DNA from: Rhodospirillaceae bacterium
GTDB taxonomy: Bacteria > Pseudomonadota > Alphaproteobacteria > Rhodospirillales > Rhodospirillaceae
NCBI GenBank assembly: GCA_029243545.1
Contig: JAQWRV010000019.1
Coordinates: forward strand, 1-64,000
DNA length: 64,000 nucleotides
Direction of reading: 5' to 3'
Under the pieces are notes generated by a model. The model did not search any database, was not told where the DNA came from, and worked only from the letters and a program-made list of their open reading frames with translations. Positions 8,525-17,255 of the stretch are shown here, in pieces. The position numbers and the translations under genes were made by a program. How positions within the stretch are numbered: the stretch's first letter is position 1; every line of letters begins with the position of its first letter.

Positions 8525-9367
8525 CTAATAAAAAGAAGGGGCGTGTTGTGGAAACACATCATAACCTGCACGTGCGTTATGTGTATCTTCAGTATATCGA
8601 GGATCAAATTCATCCGAAAATGTCGGCGATGCAAAACCCATAATGACTTTTTCATCATCTGTTAATTGCTGATAAATAGAGTCAGGTAATGCACTCGGCA
8701 AATCAAATTTTGGTTTAATAAACCAACAACTAAATCCTGAAGCCAAAACCAACCTGCTTTTGTCTTCAAGGTTGGGCGTTGTACCATGCCATAAACGCCC
8801 ATCCCATATAATAATATCCCCAGCTTTAGGGCATAAAGGAATAGCGTCTTTTAAACTATCAGGCGTCGCATACTCATCGGACAGATGCGACTTTGGCACT
8901 ACTAATATTGTGCCATTACTTTCATCTTGGTCTTCTAGCACCATAAATACTTGAAGCAACCAAGGTCTTTTACCTGTTCCCGGGATAAATGAATCAATAT
9001 GCATAAATAAACCATCCTTGGCAGATGATTGTGCTCTGATGCCATTTCTGGATATAAAATTGGGTCGGTCTGCTGCAATGGCTTTATACCATGAATCATT
9101 GAGCAATTTGGTAACAATAGGTGTTGTAATTGGGTGACTAAACATCGTCTGAACCAAAAACAAGCTTTCATTTTGCAACCCAAAGACACATCCGTTTAAT
9201 CGTGCAGGGTATCCTTTTTCTTTTGCAATAGACCAACGCTTTTTACGGATTTCAAGAACTGTTGTTAATAGTTTACGTGTTACTTCCGCATTATTCACAT
9301 TTTTGATTACGGTATAACCGTTCTGCTGTACCTCCTTAATATGGAGTGCTTGTACTGTAGCATTCAT
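8525..9367 (-). CDS. Phytanoyl-CoA dioxygenase (PhyH) family enzyme 2
   Basis: 280 residues. The Fe(II)/2-oxoglutarate triad is intact: GLFMHIDSFIPG supplies HxD, DGRLWHGTTPN the distal His and KSRLVLASGF the Arg. It is clearly related to the next gene downstream (shared IYQQLTDDEKVIMGFAS near the C-terminus and similar spacing of the iron ligands), so it arose by local duplication. It starts 17 bases after the third dioxygenase ends. The DNA is AT-rich like the rest of the operon. No signal peptide. The specific substrate cannot be read from the sequence. Confidence 0.86.
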   Translation of the reverse strand: MNATVQALHIKEVQQNGYTVIKNVNNAEVTRKLLTTVLEIRKKRWSIAKEKGYPARLNGCVFGLQNESLFLVQTMFSHPITTPIVTKLLNDSWYKAIAADRPNFISRNGIRAQSSAKDGLFMHIDSFIPGTGKRPWLLQVFMVLEDQDESNGTILVVPKSHLSDEYATPDSLKDAIPLCPKAGDIIIWDGRLWHGTTPNLEDKSRLVLASGFSCWFIKPKFDLPSALPDSIYQQLTDDEKVIMGFASPTFSDEFDPRYTEDTHNARAGYDVFPQHAPSFY

Positions 9368-9384
9368 AGGGATACGTACCCCTT

Positions 9385-10236
9385 TTAAGTTTCAGCAGGT
9401 TCATTAAATAAATGTGCAACATGTTGTTTCTCAGGGAAATCCTTTGTTTTAATTTCACGATCAACAATCCGCGTATGAATACTTGGATATGCACGTTGAA
9501 TGTTCGTTGTTTCAACCACATTTTCATAACGTGTACTGCATGCAAACCTTATCCGATCTGTTTCACCCTTTCCTGTTCTATGAATGAGGAATGATGAAAA
9601 AACAATAACATCACCTTTCTCAACCAATATAGGTTTAAAATGATCGATGTCATAATAGGATGGAGCCACCTCATAGACATGATCATTTGTAATCCCAGGA
9701 AGCAATCCATTATGATGACTACCTGGAATGACTTCCAATGGAAAATTCGTTTCAGATATGACATCCATTAAACTGCTCCAGACAATCACCGAATCTAAAC
9801 TTGATTGCATTGCAGGCCAATCCTGATGTGCTATTAGGCGCATATAGCCATCAGGAATTAATAAATCCCCTACCATACAATGAAAGACAGCATCTGTTGG
9901 AAACGACAAGACTTCCAACCCTAATACCTTGACAAAATGGATAATAGAATCTGAAGTCAGTAGTCTTTGTACCGAAAACAACTTATTCACCTGACGCAAA
10001 GTTGCCTTATAACGACCTAAATCATGATGGAATAGACGCCCCACATTAGCGAGTATTACAGCGTCACTTTCTCCTTTGACAACTTCAATACCCAAAAATT
10101 TTAATTGCTCTTTAAAGAGTCGATGGATTTCACCAATCACTGTCTGAACATTATCTTGCTTGGTAGCTTCCTTCAGAACAACGTAACCATTCTCTTTATA
10201 AAATTGCACTAATGCATTCATGTCACGATGTATCAT
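9385..10236 (-). CDS. Phytanoyl-CoA dioxygenase (PhyH) family enzyme 3
   Basis: 283 residues, more distant from the other two copies. The iron site is in RLIAHQDWPAMQ (HxD) and SFLIHRTGKGETDRIRFAC (distal His and 2-oxoglutarate Arg). N-terminal VQFYKENGYVVLKEA is the usual PhyH opening (a helix then the first strand). The AHQD-W-P and HRTGKG patterns resemble PhyH members of polysaccharide loci rather than true phytanoyl-CoA hydroxylases. Its start overlaps the preceding short gene by four bases (ATGA type), so it is probably translationally coupled. It is the first full-length gene of the minus-strand operon. Confidence 0.85.
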   Translation of the reverse strand: MIHRDMNALVQFYKENGYVVLKEATKQDNVQTVIGEIHRLFKEQLKFLGIEVVKGESDAVILANVGRLFHHDLGRYKATLRQVNKLFSVQRLLTSDSIIHFVKVLGLEVLSFPTDAVFHCMVGDLLIPDGYMRLIAHQDWPAMQSSLDSVIVWSSLMDVISETNFPLEVIPGSHHNGLLPGITNDHVYEVAPSYYDIDHFKPILVEKGDVIVFSSFLIHRTGKGETDRIRFACSTRYENVVETTNIQRAYPSIHTRIVDREIKTKDFPEKQHVAHLFNEPAET

Positions 10237-10460
10237 AACACCTCCAATTCTTCCTTACAGCGAACTGTTTCAAGTATCTCGGATAACTGGCTGACAATCT
10301 CATCGATTAATGGCTCTGCCATATCCACATAAAACGGTGATATTAGACCCCTGTTTACCAACTGCTTTGTATTTGGCAATATGGTTCTTGGATAATTCTT
10401 ATAAGCAGTGTCCGGCATGCTGCTTCTTGATGACGTTCTGTTCTCTGTCTCATCGTTCAC
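10233..10460 (-). CDS. Short protein, possibly C-terminal remnant of a DegT-type aminotransferase
   Basis: 75 codons from a GTG at 10458-10460, ending in a four-base overlap with the third dioxygenase gene. The segment ILPNTKQLVNRGLISPFYVD followed by IDEIVSQL resembles the C-terminal end of DegT/DnrJ/EryC1 aminotransferases, where a line such as PNTE-x-L-x3-G-x2-LP precedes the last helix. No PLP-binding region is present upstream in any frame, so this would be a truncated gene left at the promoter-proximal end of the operon. Alternatively it is an unrelated small protein. No recognisable domain beyond this. Confidence 0.4.
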   Translation of the reverse strand: MNDETENRTSSRSSMPDTAYKNYPRTILPNTKQLVNRGLISPFYVDMAEPLIDEIVSQLSEILETVRCKEELEVL

Positions 10461-10957
10461 TCCTTACGGTGACGATTAGCCAAAAACGCTCCCTTATGCA
10501 ATTACCCTAAACTGTCCCACTGGTGCTGATGCCGGACACACTAAAATGCTTAAGCAGTTTGGCGCTGGCAGCCTTGAGATTGAATTTGAACGGTTAAGTA
10601 AGGTCTCGCCTCTTTAGCGACAATAGTGTTGCGCCAAACGGTACACTGGAAGGCTTACACTGAAGAAACACCTACTCTAAGTCATTAAAAAGACAGTTAG
10701 GCGAACAATGGCTAGAACCTGGGACCCGGTTATGAAAAGACAATGCCCACACAACAGAGAAACCACCTTCCCAACGTCGGCGAGTCTAGATTTTAAATTT
10801 GGAAATAAGTAATTTTTCTCTATTTAGCATTAGCTTACTCTTTTCCTGTCGTCCTATTTCATTCCCTTAGCCTCAAGTAACACTTTTTTGTTACCCCAGG
10901 TGTTACCCCGGAGCATTTGGCCCGTCATAAGAAATTCTATAAGTATTTGAAAAGAAT
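10461..10957. other. Gene-free stretch at the island edge
   Basis: No convincing gene. One short plus-strand frame around 10520-10617 reads MLKQFGAGSLEIEFERLSKV before a TAG and could be a worn remnant, but it matches nothing I recognise. The stretch leads into the tRNA-Phe fragment and should carry the promoter of the minus-strand operon, though I cannot point to clear -35/-10 boxes. Confidence 0.4.
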
Positions 10958-11003
10958 GGTGCCCAGGGGCGGAATCGAACCACCGACACGCGGATTTTCA
11001 GTC
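10958..11003 (-). tRNA. tRNA-Phe(GAA) 3' half, truncated (attachment-site-like remnant)
   Basis: Read on the minus strand, the sequence contains the anticodon-loop segment ACTGAAAATC (anticodon GAA), a T-arm with GGTTCGATTCC, the acceptor strand ending CTGGGC, and the encoded CCA. The 5' half (acceptor 5' strand, D-arm and the first half of the anticodon arm) is missing: to the right the sequence departs from a tRNA at about 11003. Integrases commonly recombine at tRNA 3' halves and leave such copies, so this is probably an att remnant, consistent with the integrase fragment at 1516-1731. Confidence 0.75.
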
Positions 11004-11192
11004 TTTGGGTTTAACGTGACGCCTAGTTAGAAATTTACCTGAACGATGGAAAGTGTTTATATCAGAGAATTTGGCGAGCCCTACGAGCCACCTGAAACGC
11101 CAACTCTCGGGCCCACTCTAATTGTCCGAGCGATCGTTGACCCAAAGAGCATGTAGTTCTCAGGCCTGTTTATCGTCGTGCACTAACAACTC
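11004..11192. other. Non-coding spacer after the tRNA fragment
   Basis: No gene or structural element seen. Together with 10461-11003 it makes a stretch of over 700 bases with no intact gene. Confidence 0.4.
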
Positions 11193-11426
11193 TTACAGCG
11201 GATCGTGCGGATCGTAATCATATATTTCATCATCATCTATTTTCTTTTGGACATTAATTTCGATTAGCCCGACATCTGATTCAATCGAACCCGCAAGATG
11301 CGTTAAGTCATTGATCTTATCCTGCATAATAGCCGAATGATCTTGCAACGTTTCTTTTAGTCTAGAAAGATTTGTATTAACCACACAAATAAGGAACGCG
11401 ATGAGGACAAGAAGGCCTATTTCCAT
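11193..11426 (-). CDS. Small single-pass membrane protein with coiled coil
   Basis: 77 residues. The first ~17 residues (MEIGLLVLIAFLICVV) form one hydrophobic segment, followed by a polar helix rich in heptad-like Leu/Ile (LSRLKETLQDHSAI) and an acidic C-terminus (DDDEIYDYDPHD). A CGGAG ribosome-binding site lies about eight bases before the ATG. The gene is isolated between non-coding spacers. No family recognised; a membrane-anchored helical protein is all that can be said. Confidence 0.5.
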   Translation of the reverse strand: MEIGLLVLIAFLICVVNTNLSRLKETLQDHSAIMQDKINDLTHLAGSIESDVGLIEINVQKKIDDDEIYDYDPHDPL

Positions 11427-11582
11427 GAGTACTTACTCCGAATACATATAGGGTAAATGTGGGGTAGAAGTATGCAAGAGCTGGTTATCAAAAAACAGTG
11501 CTTAAGCACTCAGTCATTATGGTGGACGTGTGCGGGCTATCCGCAGGGCGTTACTCAGTAAGCGAAAATAGGCGGAGAGATT

Positions 11583-11825
11583 ATGAATAACGCAACACTG
11601 TTTCTAATTGGGTGCTTTGCCTTTGTTTTGGGCTGCTATGTAATTGGCGGCAGGTACGAAATAACTCCTGCGAGTGACCCCACGCTTGCATGGCGATTAG
11701 ATCGCCTCACTGGAGAGGTTTCAGTTTGCACCCTGGCTACAGATCAGGTTTCTTTGACAACGCGGGATGGATTATTGGGCGCCTTAGATCAAAGTTTCTG
11801 CAAGGCTGCGATTATCTTCCGCTAG
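11583..11825 (+). CDS. Small membrane-anchored protein
   Basis: 80 residues with an N-terminal hydrophobic segment (TLFLIGCFAFVLGCYVIGG) followed by a short soluble part containing WRLDRLTGEVSVC. That W-R-L-D-x-x-T-G-x-V-x-x-C line is common in small alphaproteobacterial membrane proteins of unknown role. GGCGGAGAG lies just before the ATG, a good ribosome-binding site. The soluble part is probably periplasmic. No partner is evident in the neighbourhood. Confidence 0.55.
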   Translation: MNNATLFLIGCFAFVLGCYVIGGRYEITPASDPTLAWRLDRLTGEVSVCTLATDQVSLTTRDGLLGALDQSFCKAAIIFR

Positions 11826-12082
11826 ACGCTGAGCGGAATTCACCTTCACATCCAGGTTGACCGCGCGCATATACCCGTAGCGGATCATCTTGTCACGTTG
11901 GTCCTGATAGCGTGAGAGCAGAGCGGCGCCGGGACTTGGGCCAGTAAATGCACTGTGGACAGCCTGTGAAACCTATCGTGGTTTAGTATTACCCAAACCC
12001 GATTCATAAGATGGGTATAAAGATGGGTAGAACATCACTACCCGCCCTAAGTATCTATAAATAAATACGAAAAAATATATAA
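11826..12082. other. Spacer with a possible minus-strand gene remnant
   Basis: On the minus strand, roughly 11950 to 11790, an open frame without a start codon reads LLSRYQDQRDKMIRYGYMRA and continues through VNLDVKVNSAQRL. It has a protein-like composition but crosses the small plus-strand gene at 11583-11825. I do not recognise it. The rest of the spacer shows nothing. Confidence 0.25.
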
Positions 12083-12171
12083 TGGCGGAGGGACTGGGAC
12101 TCGAACCCAGGCAACCGTATGATCGGTTGACGGATTAGCAATCCGCTGCATTACCACTCTGCCATCCCTCC
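12083..12171 (-). tRNA. tRNA-Ser (anticodon GCU)
   Basis: Complete class II tRNA on the minus strand. The acceptor stem pairs GGAGGGA with TCCCTCC, followed by discriminator G and encoded CCA. The anticodon loop reads ATTGCTAAT, giving GCU for AGC/AGU serine codons. A long variable arm (CAACCGATCATACGGTTG region) and the T-arm GGGTTCGAGTCCC are present. Length about 89 nt including CCA, normal for tRNA-Ser. Confidence 0.95.
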
Positions 12172-12292
12172 GCGGGAGTGAGCGGGCGTGGAACATGAAA
12201 AGTTACGCACTCGTTGTCAAGCGCAGCGATCAAGCGTAAAACAAACCGAATTAGGAGCAAATCCTATATAATAATCAGATAGTTATGGGGAC

Positions 12293-13108
12293 GTGCCGAT
12301 TGAACAGAACAATCAAGATGCTCGTACGATGTATTCTCGCATCTCAACAATCATCGATAAAATTCAGGTTAAAGGCTCTTTGATAAGAAAAAGTGGCGGT
12401 TTTCTGTCCGCGCTCCTTATTGTAGCCGTTGGAATGGCCACTCCCTCTAACGCGTTGGACCAGGAAGAAGGTATATCCGGAGAAGTTAATATTGGTGGCT
12501 CGCTCGCCACAGGAAACACGGATACCACGCGATTAGATTCCGAATTCAAAGCTCGGTTCAAGGCAGGTAGGTTAAAAGACAACTACCGTCTCTTAGTTGA
12601 ACTTGCCGAAGACAACGGCACGACAACTGCACAACGCATACTGGGCTCGGTCGAATCCCGCTTAGACGTGCAGGAAAAGCTCTTCGTATTCGGTTTTCTT
12701 GAGTATGACGATGACCGGTTTTCAGGCTTTAAGTTCGAAATAGAGGGTGCTTTCGGTGCGGGATACAAAGTTGTTAACGATTCAAATATGCGCCTCTTGG
12801 TACAGGCTGGCCCTGGCTACCGCTTAAGCAAGCTTAGCGTACTTGGTACAGCACAAGATCTTTTCGTTGTTCGCGGCAGTGCTGACTTCGAATACCAATT
12901 CTCTGATTCAAGCAGTTTCACCAGCACATCCATCGTGACCTGGGACAGTAGCCGGACAACGCTTGAAAATACAATCGCACTGACGAGTGATCTATTTGGC
13001 GGCCTATCTTCCCGCCTCTCGTTTAATGTGCGCTACAATTCTGACCCACCCGCCCTTACGCGCAAGACGGACACGTTGAGTAAGGTCTCTCTGGTATACG
13101 GATTCTAG
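12293..13108 (+). CDS. DUF481 family outer-membrane beta-barrel protein (YdiY-like)
   Basis: 271 residues from a GTG start with GGGG upstream; an ATG at 12329 is an alternative. A signal-type segment (FLSALLIVAVGMATPSNA) precedes the mature part. The mature protein has the DUF481 signature SGEVNIGGSLATGNTDTTRL, alternating-residue beta strands throughout, and a terminal aromatic strand ending LVYGF, the usual outer-membrane insertion signal. E. coli YdiY of this family is salt-induced. It is a single gene transcribed away from tRNA-Ser. Role: an outer-membrane barrel whose cargo is unknown. Confidence 0.85.
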   Translation: MPIEQNNQDARTMYSRISTIIDKIQVKGSLIRKSGGFLSALLIVAVGMATPSNALDQEEGISGEVNIGGSLATGNTDTTRLDSEFKARFKAGRLKDNYRLLVELAEDNGTTTAQRILGSVESRLDVQEKLFVFGFLEYDDDRFSGFKFEIEGAFGAGYKVVNDSNMRLLVQAGPGYRLSKLSVLGTAQDLFVVRGSADFEYQFSDSSSFTSTSIVTWDSSRTTLENTIALTSDLFGGLSSRLSFNVRYNSDPPALTRKTDTLSKVSLVYGF

Positions 13109-13133
13109 AGACGGAAGTTACGTCGTCAACTTT

Positions 13134-13352
13134 ATGGCTAGTGTATTTTTGACACGCACCCTAACGATTGCTCTGCTCACAATTTCAACTCCAGGTGCGA
13201 GTAGAAGCCAAAATTGAACAGAATTTGAGCCCTTCTTTGGTGGCCCGTGGCCTGACGGTGCAAGTTCAATTGCATCGCTATCAGATGGTGGATTTATTCT
13301 TGGGGGGGGTTCGAAATTGAGGGACGGTCAGCCTGAAAAAATTAAAGGATGA
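13134..13352 (+). pseudogene. Decayed gene for an exported repeat (propeller-like) protein
   Basis: From the ATG at 13134 a signal-peptide-like segment can be read (FLTRTLTIALLTISTPGAS), then an in-frame TGA, then in the same frame FEPFFGGPWPDGASSIASLS followed by DGGFILGGGSKL, and a second stop at 13350-13352. The DGGFILGG line is typical of repeat proteins with propeller-like blades. Further to the right, up to about 13460, LKMNQDVWLVIGREMSQ can be read and may be another scrap. The gene is broken by a nonsense codon and largely deleted. Confidence 0.5.
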
Positions 13353-13478
13353 ACCAGGGACGCGCAATATCGGTCATGGGCTCAAACGCCTATACCAGTG
13401 GAGGCGTATCCACTGAGCGCCTCAAGATGAACCAGGATGTTTGGCTGGTCATAGGACGTGAAATGTCTCAATCAAGTG

Positions 13479-14108
13479 TTACGCTTCCAGTGTCGGAACC
13501 GTGATCCCTTTTTGAACAGCTGGGCGCACGCCGACAGCTTTGTACCATCGATCAACATGCTCCCAATCGTCCAATCCGTCGAACATCATCTCCGCTGATT
13601 TTATCCAGCCATAACTTGCGATATCTGCAATTGAGTATGCCCCAGCAAGATACTCTTGGACCGCCAGCCGTGTATTCATAACACCTAGAATCCTACGGCT
13701 TTCGTCAGTGTAGCGTTTCTTACCATAGGGGACATCTTCTTTCGCAAAACGCACGAAATGCCCCATCTGCCCAAACATTGGACCAATACTTCCCATTTGA
13801 AACATCAGCCATTCTGCCACGGCGGTAAATTTCCTGGGATCGGTCGGCAACAAGTCGCTGTCAGTTTTACGGGCAAGATACATAAGAATTGCGCCCGTTT
13901 CGAAAACGGAAATTGGACTCCCGTTCGGCCCATCTTGGTCCACGATGGCTGGAATTTTATTGTTGGGACTTATCTTCAGGAAGTCAGGTGCAAACTGCTC
14001 GTCTTTTCCGATATGCACAACATGGGTCGTATAGGGTAAGCCAATCTCCTCTAACATGATGGAGACCTTCCAACCGTTAGGTGTTGGAAACGTATATAGG
14101 TCGATCAT
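13479..14108 (-). CDS. Glutathione S-transferase family protein (YfcG/Ure2-like)
   Basis: About 209 residues. The thioredoxin-like N-terminal domain starts MIDLYTFPTPNGWKVSIMLE, with the TPNGWK motif of the Ure2p/YfcG (nu) class, and contains NNKIPAIVDQDGP (cis-Pro) and VFETGAILMYLA (Glu/Thr binding glutathione). The helical C-terminal domain follows with YSIADIASYGW. Proteins of this class have disulfide-bond reductase activity with glutathione. The start at 14108 is chosen because AGAAGG lies nine bases upstream; the ATG at 14114 would be too close to it. Lies 13 bases after the membrane-protein gene, so probably co-transcribed. Confidence 0.88.
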   Translation of the reverse strand: MIDLYTFPTPNGWKVSIMLEEIGLPYTTHVVHIGKDEQFAPDFLKISPNNKIPAIVDQDGPNGSPISVFETGAILMYLARKTDSDLLPTDPRKFTAVAEWLMFQMGSIGPMFGQMGHFVRFAKEDVPYGKKRYTDESRRILGVMNTRLAVQEYLAGAYSIADIASYGWIKSAEMMFDGLDDWEHVDRWYKAVGVRPAVQKGITVPTLEA

Positions 14109-14121
14109 GCCCATGCACCTT

Positions 14122-14706
14122 CTATTTGATATCTTGGCGAGACGTGTCTTTGTCCGTTCCGACAATGCTTAGCGAGTAAATTTCCCCGTCGCTGTCTGCT
14201 AAGAATACAGCTTCGCTCCTCGACAACCCTTCTGGTCTGGTCAACGCAGAAAGATCTGCCCACATGGTGAAGTAGAACCCGTGATCAACAATACTGCGAT
14301 CCCTTTCAAAAGCTATCAGCTGATATCGATCATCCTGTCTCATGCGGCGATTTAGGGCCTCTAGATCTTCTCCATTCCACTCCAAATTTATGAGTGGTTC
14401 TGAAACTTGGCCGCCTGATCCAACGACGTATACGCGATCCCAATCAAATCTGGCTGAATTGGCTAGGTAGATGTAGGGATTTTCCGGTTCTGCCCTGCCC
14501 TTCATTGTAGAGAATACCGTGTCTTGAGGATTTGTAGAAATAATGCGGGCGCGTGCAGCCAAATCCAGTCCAAAGTCCCGCATCCAACGCGGCGCCATCA
14601 TAGATTCGTAAATTTTCCACCCTGCTAATAATGTTGCGAGACCAACTAACAATATCCAGAATTTGCCGCTCTGGGTGATCAGACGCTGCTTGTCCTCTGA
14701 CTGCAT
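14122..14706 (-). CDS. Single-pass membrane protein of unknown function
   Basis: About 194 residues. One transmembrane segment near the N-terminus (FWILLVGLATLLAGW) is followed by a soluble domain of ~160 residues containing FDWDRVYVVGSGGQV and DHGFYFTMWADLSALTR, probably periplasmic. I do not recognise the family. Start at 14706 is favoured by an upstream AGGA, but an ATG at 14724 is possible. It precedes the GST gene closely on the same strand. No catalytic motif seen. Confidence 0.55.
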   Translation of the reverse strand: MQSEDKQRLITQSGKFWILLVGLATLLAGWKIYESMMAPRWMRDFGLDLAARARIISTNPQDTVFSTMKGRAEPENPYIYLANSARFDWDRVYVVGSGGQVSEPLINLEWNGEDLEALNRRMRQDDRYQLIAFERDRSIVDHGFYFTMWADLSALTRPEGLSRSEAVFLADSDGEIYSLSIVGTDKDTSRQDIK

Positions 14707-14810
14707 CGGGATGAGATTCCTCAATAAATCTTATGTCGTTGTGAAGAATGCCGAGACTTTTGAAAAGTCTTCGGCATGCCTAGGGTCAAGTAATTATCTC
14801 AAAACAGGTT

Positions 14811-15791
14811 TCAAACACGATAAACAGGCAGTCCGTTTTTCTCTAGTCTCTCCATGGCGCCTTGAATCAAGCGATGTGGCAGCGTTCCAGCCTCGACACC
14901 CATCAATTGATGAGGTTCGACATTAAAAACGATATCCGCCTGTGATTCTGTTTGAATCGTCTGCGTATTCACTAGCACCGGGGCGTGAATTCCCATTTTA
15001 GAAAAACCAAACGTATTTTTTGCTTCTTCGTACAATAGGTTATCCAAGTGCAAAAATGGGGCCAGTTTTTTTGAAGAGGGTTCCGTTAGTTCAATTTCGG
15101 TATACGGCGATTGGTGTTTTCGCAAATACAGAATAGAAGGCCATTGCTCTCCCTCAATGACTTGGTGCAGCAAACGTGGAAAGTGTTCCTGAAAACCCAC
15201 ATACGTGTATTGAGTCTTCAGATTATCGATAGCTGTCCGAAGCATCTTATCGTCGCACTTCTCTTCTGGATCAAAGCAGCCGGCAATTATGCGAACCTGG
15301 CTATTATCGACGATTTTGTTCCCGTCGATAACTGCGTTGATTTCCTTCGTTCCGATTGCAGCCTGTGTGGGATAGCCCATTTTAATTTGTGAGAACAGAC
15401 GTAATACCGGATCACGCAGAACGACGATATAAGTTGCATCTTCGAGCCCCAGACGGCGATGAATGCCGAACGGGATATGCCCAATCATGTACCGTATTTT
15501 GTTGTCCGGATTTTCTTTTTCCAGAATGAATTCAGTCGCATCATCCTTATCTGATCCTAGGTATTGACCATAAATCGTGCCGTAAGCCCTCCTATACAAA
15601 ACACCACTACTACCGCTCACGGCTCTAATAATAGAATCAAGAGTTGTTCCAGCAGTCCGGGGAATATGGGTTACTATAAATGGCTTTTTTGGTTTTTCGA
15701 ATTGCTTGCTTGGGTCAGCAGATGACAAAGCAAGATTAAGGTAAAACTGACCCCCTGATTTCCTACCAAAATCTTCAAGTTTTTTACCCAT
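14811..15791 (-). CDS. Sulfotransferase family protein
   Basis: 326 residues. The PAPS 5'-phosphosulfate-binding loop is visible as VTHIPRTAGTTLDSIIRA and the 3'-phosphate-binding strand-helix as TYIVVLRDPVLRLFSQIKMG (R-x7-S). These are the marks of the sulfotransfer_2 / heparan-type group that sulfates glycans or other hydroxyl compounds. No N-terminal signal is apparent. It starts only three bases after the end of gatB on the same strand, yet is functionally unrelated, so it may be read through from the gat operon. The acceptor substrate is unknown; a surface glycan is an inference. Confidence 0.8.
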   Translation of the reverse strand: MGKKLEDFGRKSGGQFYLNLALSSADPSKQFEKPKKPFIVTHIPRTAGTTLDSIIRAVSGSSGVLYRRAYGTIYGQYLGSDKDDATEFILEKENPDNKIRYMIGHIPFGIHRRLGLEDATYIVVLRDPVLRLFSQIKMGYPTQAAIGTKEINAVIDGNKIVDNSQVRIIAGCFDPEEKCDDKMLRTAIDNLKTQYTYVGFQEHFPRLLHQVIEGEQWPSILYLRKHQSPYTEIELTEPSSKKLAPFLHLDNLLYEEAKNTFGFSKMGIHAPVLVNTQTIQTESQADIVFNVEPHQLMGVEAGTLPHRLIQGAMERLEKNGLPVYRV

Positions 15792-15794
15792 TTT

Positions 15795-17252
15795 TTACTC
15801 TGCCAATTTTTTCCGGAGCAGATCGTTGACCATCCCCGGGTTGGCCTTTCCACCTGTTTGTTTCATAACTTGCCCAACAAACCAGCCGATGAGTTTGTCT
15901 TTACCACCACGATATTCTTCGACTTTACCGGGGCTCTCTTCCATTACTTTTACGATAGCGTCCTCAATAGGGCCGGTATCGGTAATCTGACGAAGCCCCT
16001 TCTCTTCAACAATAGCGTCTGGATCTTTTCCCTCGTCAACCATAACCTCAAAGACCTCCTTGGCGATGCGGCCCGATATGGTTTCATCGCTGATCAAATC
16101 AATCAGTTTCCCGAGATTAAGGGCGCTGACGGGGCTATCAGAAATGGATAGTCCTTTCTTGTTCAATGCACCGAAGAGATTGCTGATCACCCAATTGGCT
16201 ACGACTTTTGCGTCACGCCCCGATGCAACGTCTTCAAAATAAGCTGCTGTTTCTTTTTCAACAACAAGAACACCTGCATCGTAAGCAGAGAGGCTATAAT
16301 CAGCCATGAAGCGCTCTTTCTTGTCATCCGGAAGTTCAGGCAAGGTGGAACGAATTTCCTCAACGTAGGCATCATCAAATTCCAAAGGCAAAAGATCCGG
16401 ATCCGGGAAATAGCGATAGTCATGGGCGAACTCTTTGGATCGCATTGGACGGGTCTCGCTTTTGCTTGTATCATAGAGCCGCGTTTCCTGAGCTATATCG
16501 CCACCGGCCTCATAAACATCGACATGTCGCCGGGCCTCGTGCTCAATCGCCTGCATAACGAAACGCACAGAGTTAACATTCTTGATTTCACACCGTGTGC
16601 GGAGTTCATCAGACCCGACTGGCCTAACGGATACGTTGGCATCACAGCGCATGGAACCCTCATCCATATTGCCGTCACAGGTTTCGAGATAACGCACAAT
16701 GGACCTGAGTTTGCGCAGGTAAGCTCCTGCTTCATCCGGAGACCGCATATCTGGTTTTGATACGATTTCCATCAACGCCACGCCGCACCGGTTTAAATCG
16801 ATGAACGTTTTGTCTGGATGCAAGTCGTGGATGGACTTGCCCGCATCCTGCTCAAGATGAAGGCGCTCAATACCGACTTCACGACTTTCGCCGTCTGGCA
16901 TATCGAGAATAAGCGTTCCCTCACCGACGATAGGAAGTTCGAATTGGCTAATTTGATAACCCTGCGGCAGATCCGCATAAAAGTAATTCTTGCGCGCGAA
17001 GACACTACGATTATTGATTCTGGCTTTGAGGCCGAGACCAGTTCGCACGGCATATTCCACGCATACATCGTTAATCACGGGTAACATGCCAGGCATGCCA
17101 GCATCTACAAATGAAACTTGCGTATTAGGCTCAGCACCGAATGTGGTCGGTGCAGCAGAAAACAATTTGGACTTGGAGACCACTTGAGCATGGACTTCTA
17201 AGCCAATGACAGTTTCCCAGTCTCCGGTTTCACCTTTAATAATGAAGGACAT
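15795..17252 (-). CDS. gatB: Asp-tRNA(Asn)/Glu-tRNA(Gln) amidotransferase subunit B
   Basis: 485 residues, the usual length. Conserved landmarks are [20 protein letters not shown] at the N-terminus, [39 protein letters not shown] and the C-terminal YqeY-like tail [20 protein letters not shown]. GatB holds the kinase/transamidation site that converts mischarged Glu-tRNA(Gln) or Asp-tRNA(Asn) in the cytoplasm, with ammonia supplied by GatA. Third gene of a gatC-gatA-gatB operon, starting three bases after gatA ends. Confidence 0.97.
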   Translation of the reverse strand: MSFIIKGETGDWETVIGLEVHAQVVSKSKLFSAAPTTFGAEPNTQVSFVDAGMPGMLPVINDVCVEYAVRTGLGLKARINNRSVFARKNYFYADLPQGYQISQFELPIVGEGTLILDMPDGESREVGIERLHLEQDAGKSIHDLHPDKTFIDLNRCGVALMEIVSKPDMRSPDEAGAYLRKLRSIVRYLETCDGNMDEGSMRCDANVSVRPVGSDELRTRCEIKNVNSVRFVMQAIEHEARRHVDVYEAGGDIAQETRLYDTSKSETRPMRSKEFAHDYRYFPDPDLLPLEFDDAYVEEIRSTLPELPDDKKERFMADYSLSAYDAGVLVVEKETAAYFEDVASGRDAKVVANWVISNLFGALNKKGLSISDSPVSALNLGKLIDLISDETISGRIAKEVFEVMVDEGKDPDAIVEEKGLRQITDTGPIEDAIVKVMEESPGKVEEYRGGKDKLIGWFVGQVMKQTGGKANPGMVNDLLRKKLAE

Positions 17253-17255
17253 CTC

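Noticed and set aside
11826-11950. Minus-strand frame with protein-like sequence LLSRYQDQRDKMIRYGYMRA
   Set aside because: It has no start codon and overlaps the small plus-strand gene at 11583-11825; no family match, so only noted as a possible remnant.
12000-12082. Possible CRISPR-like or tandem repeats (GATGGGTA motifs) near the tRNA-Ser
   Set aside because: Only two or three short imperfect copies; no regular spacing and no array was seen anywhere in the window.
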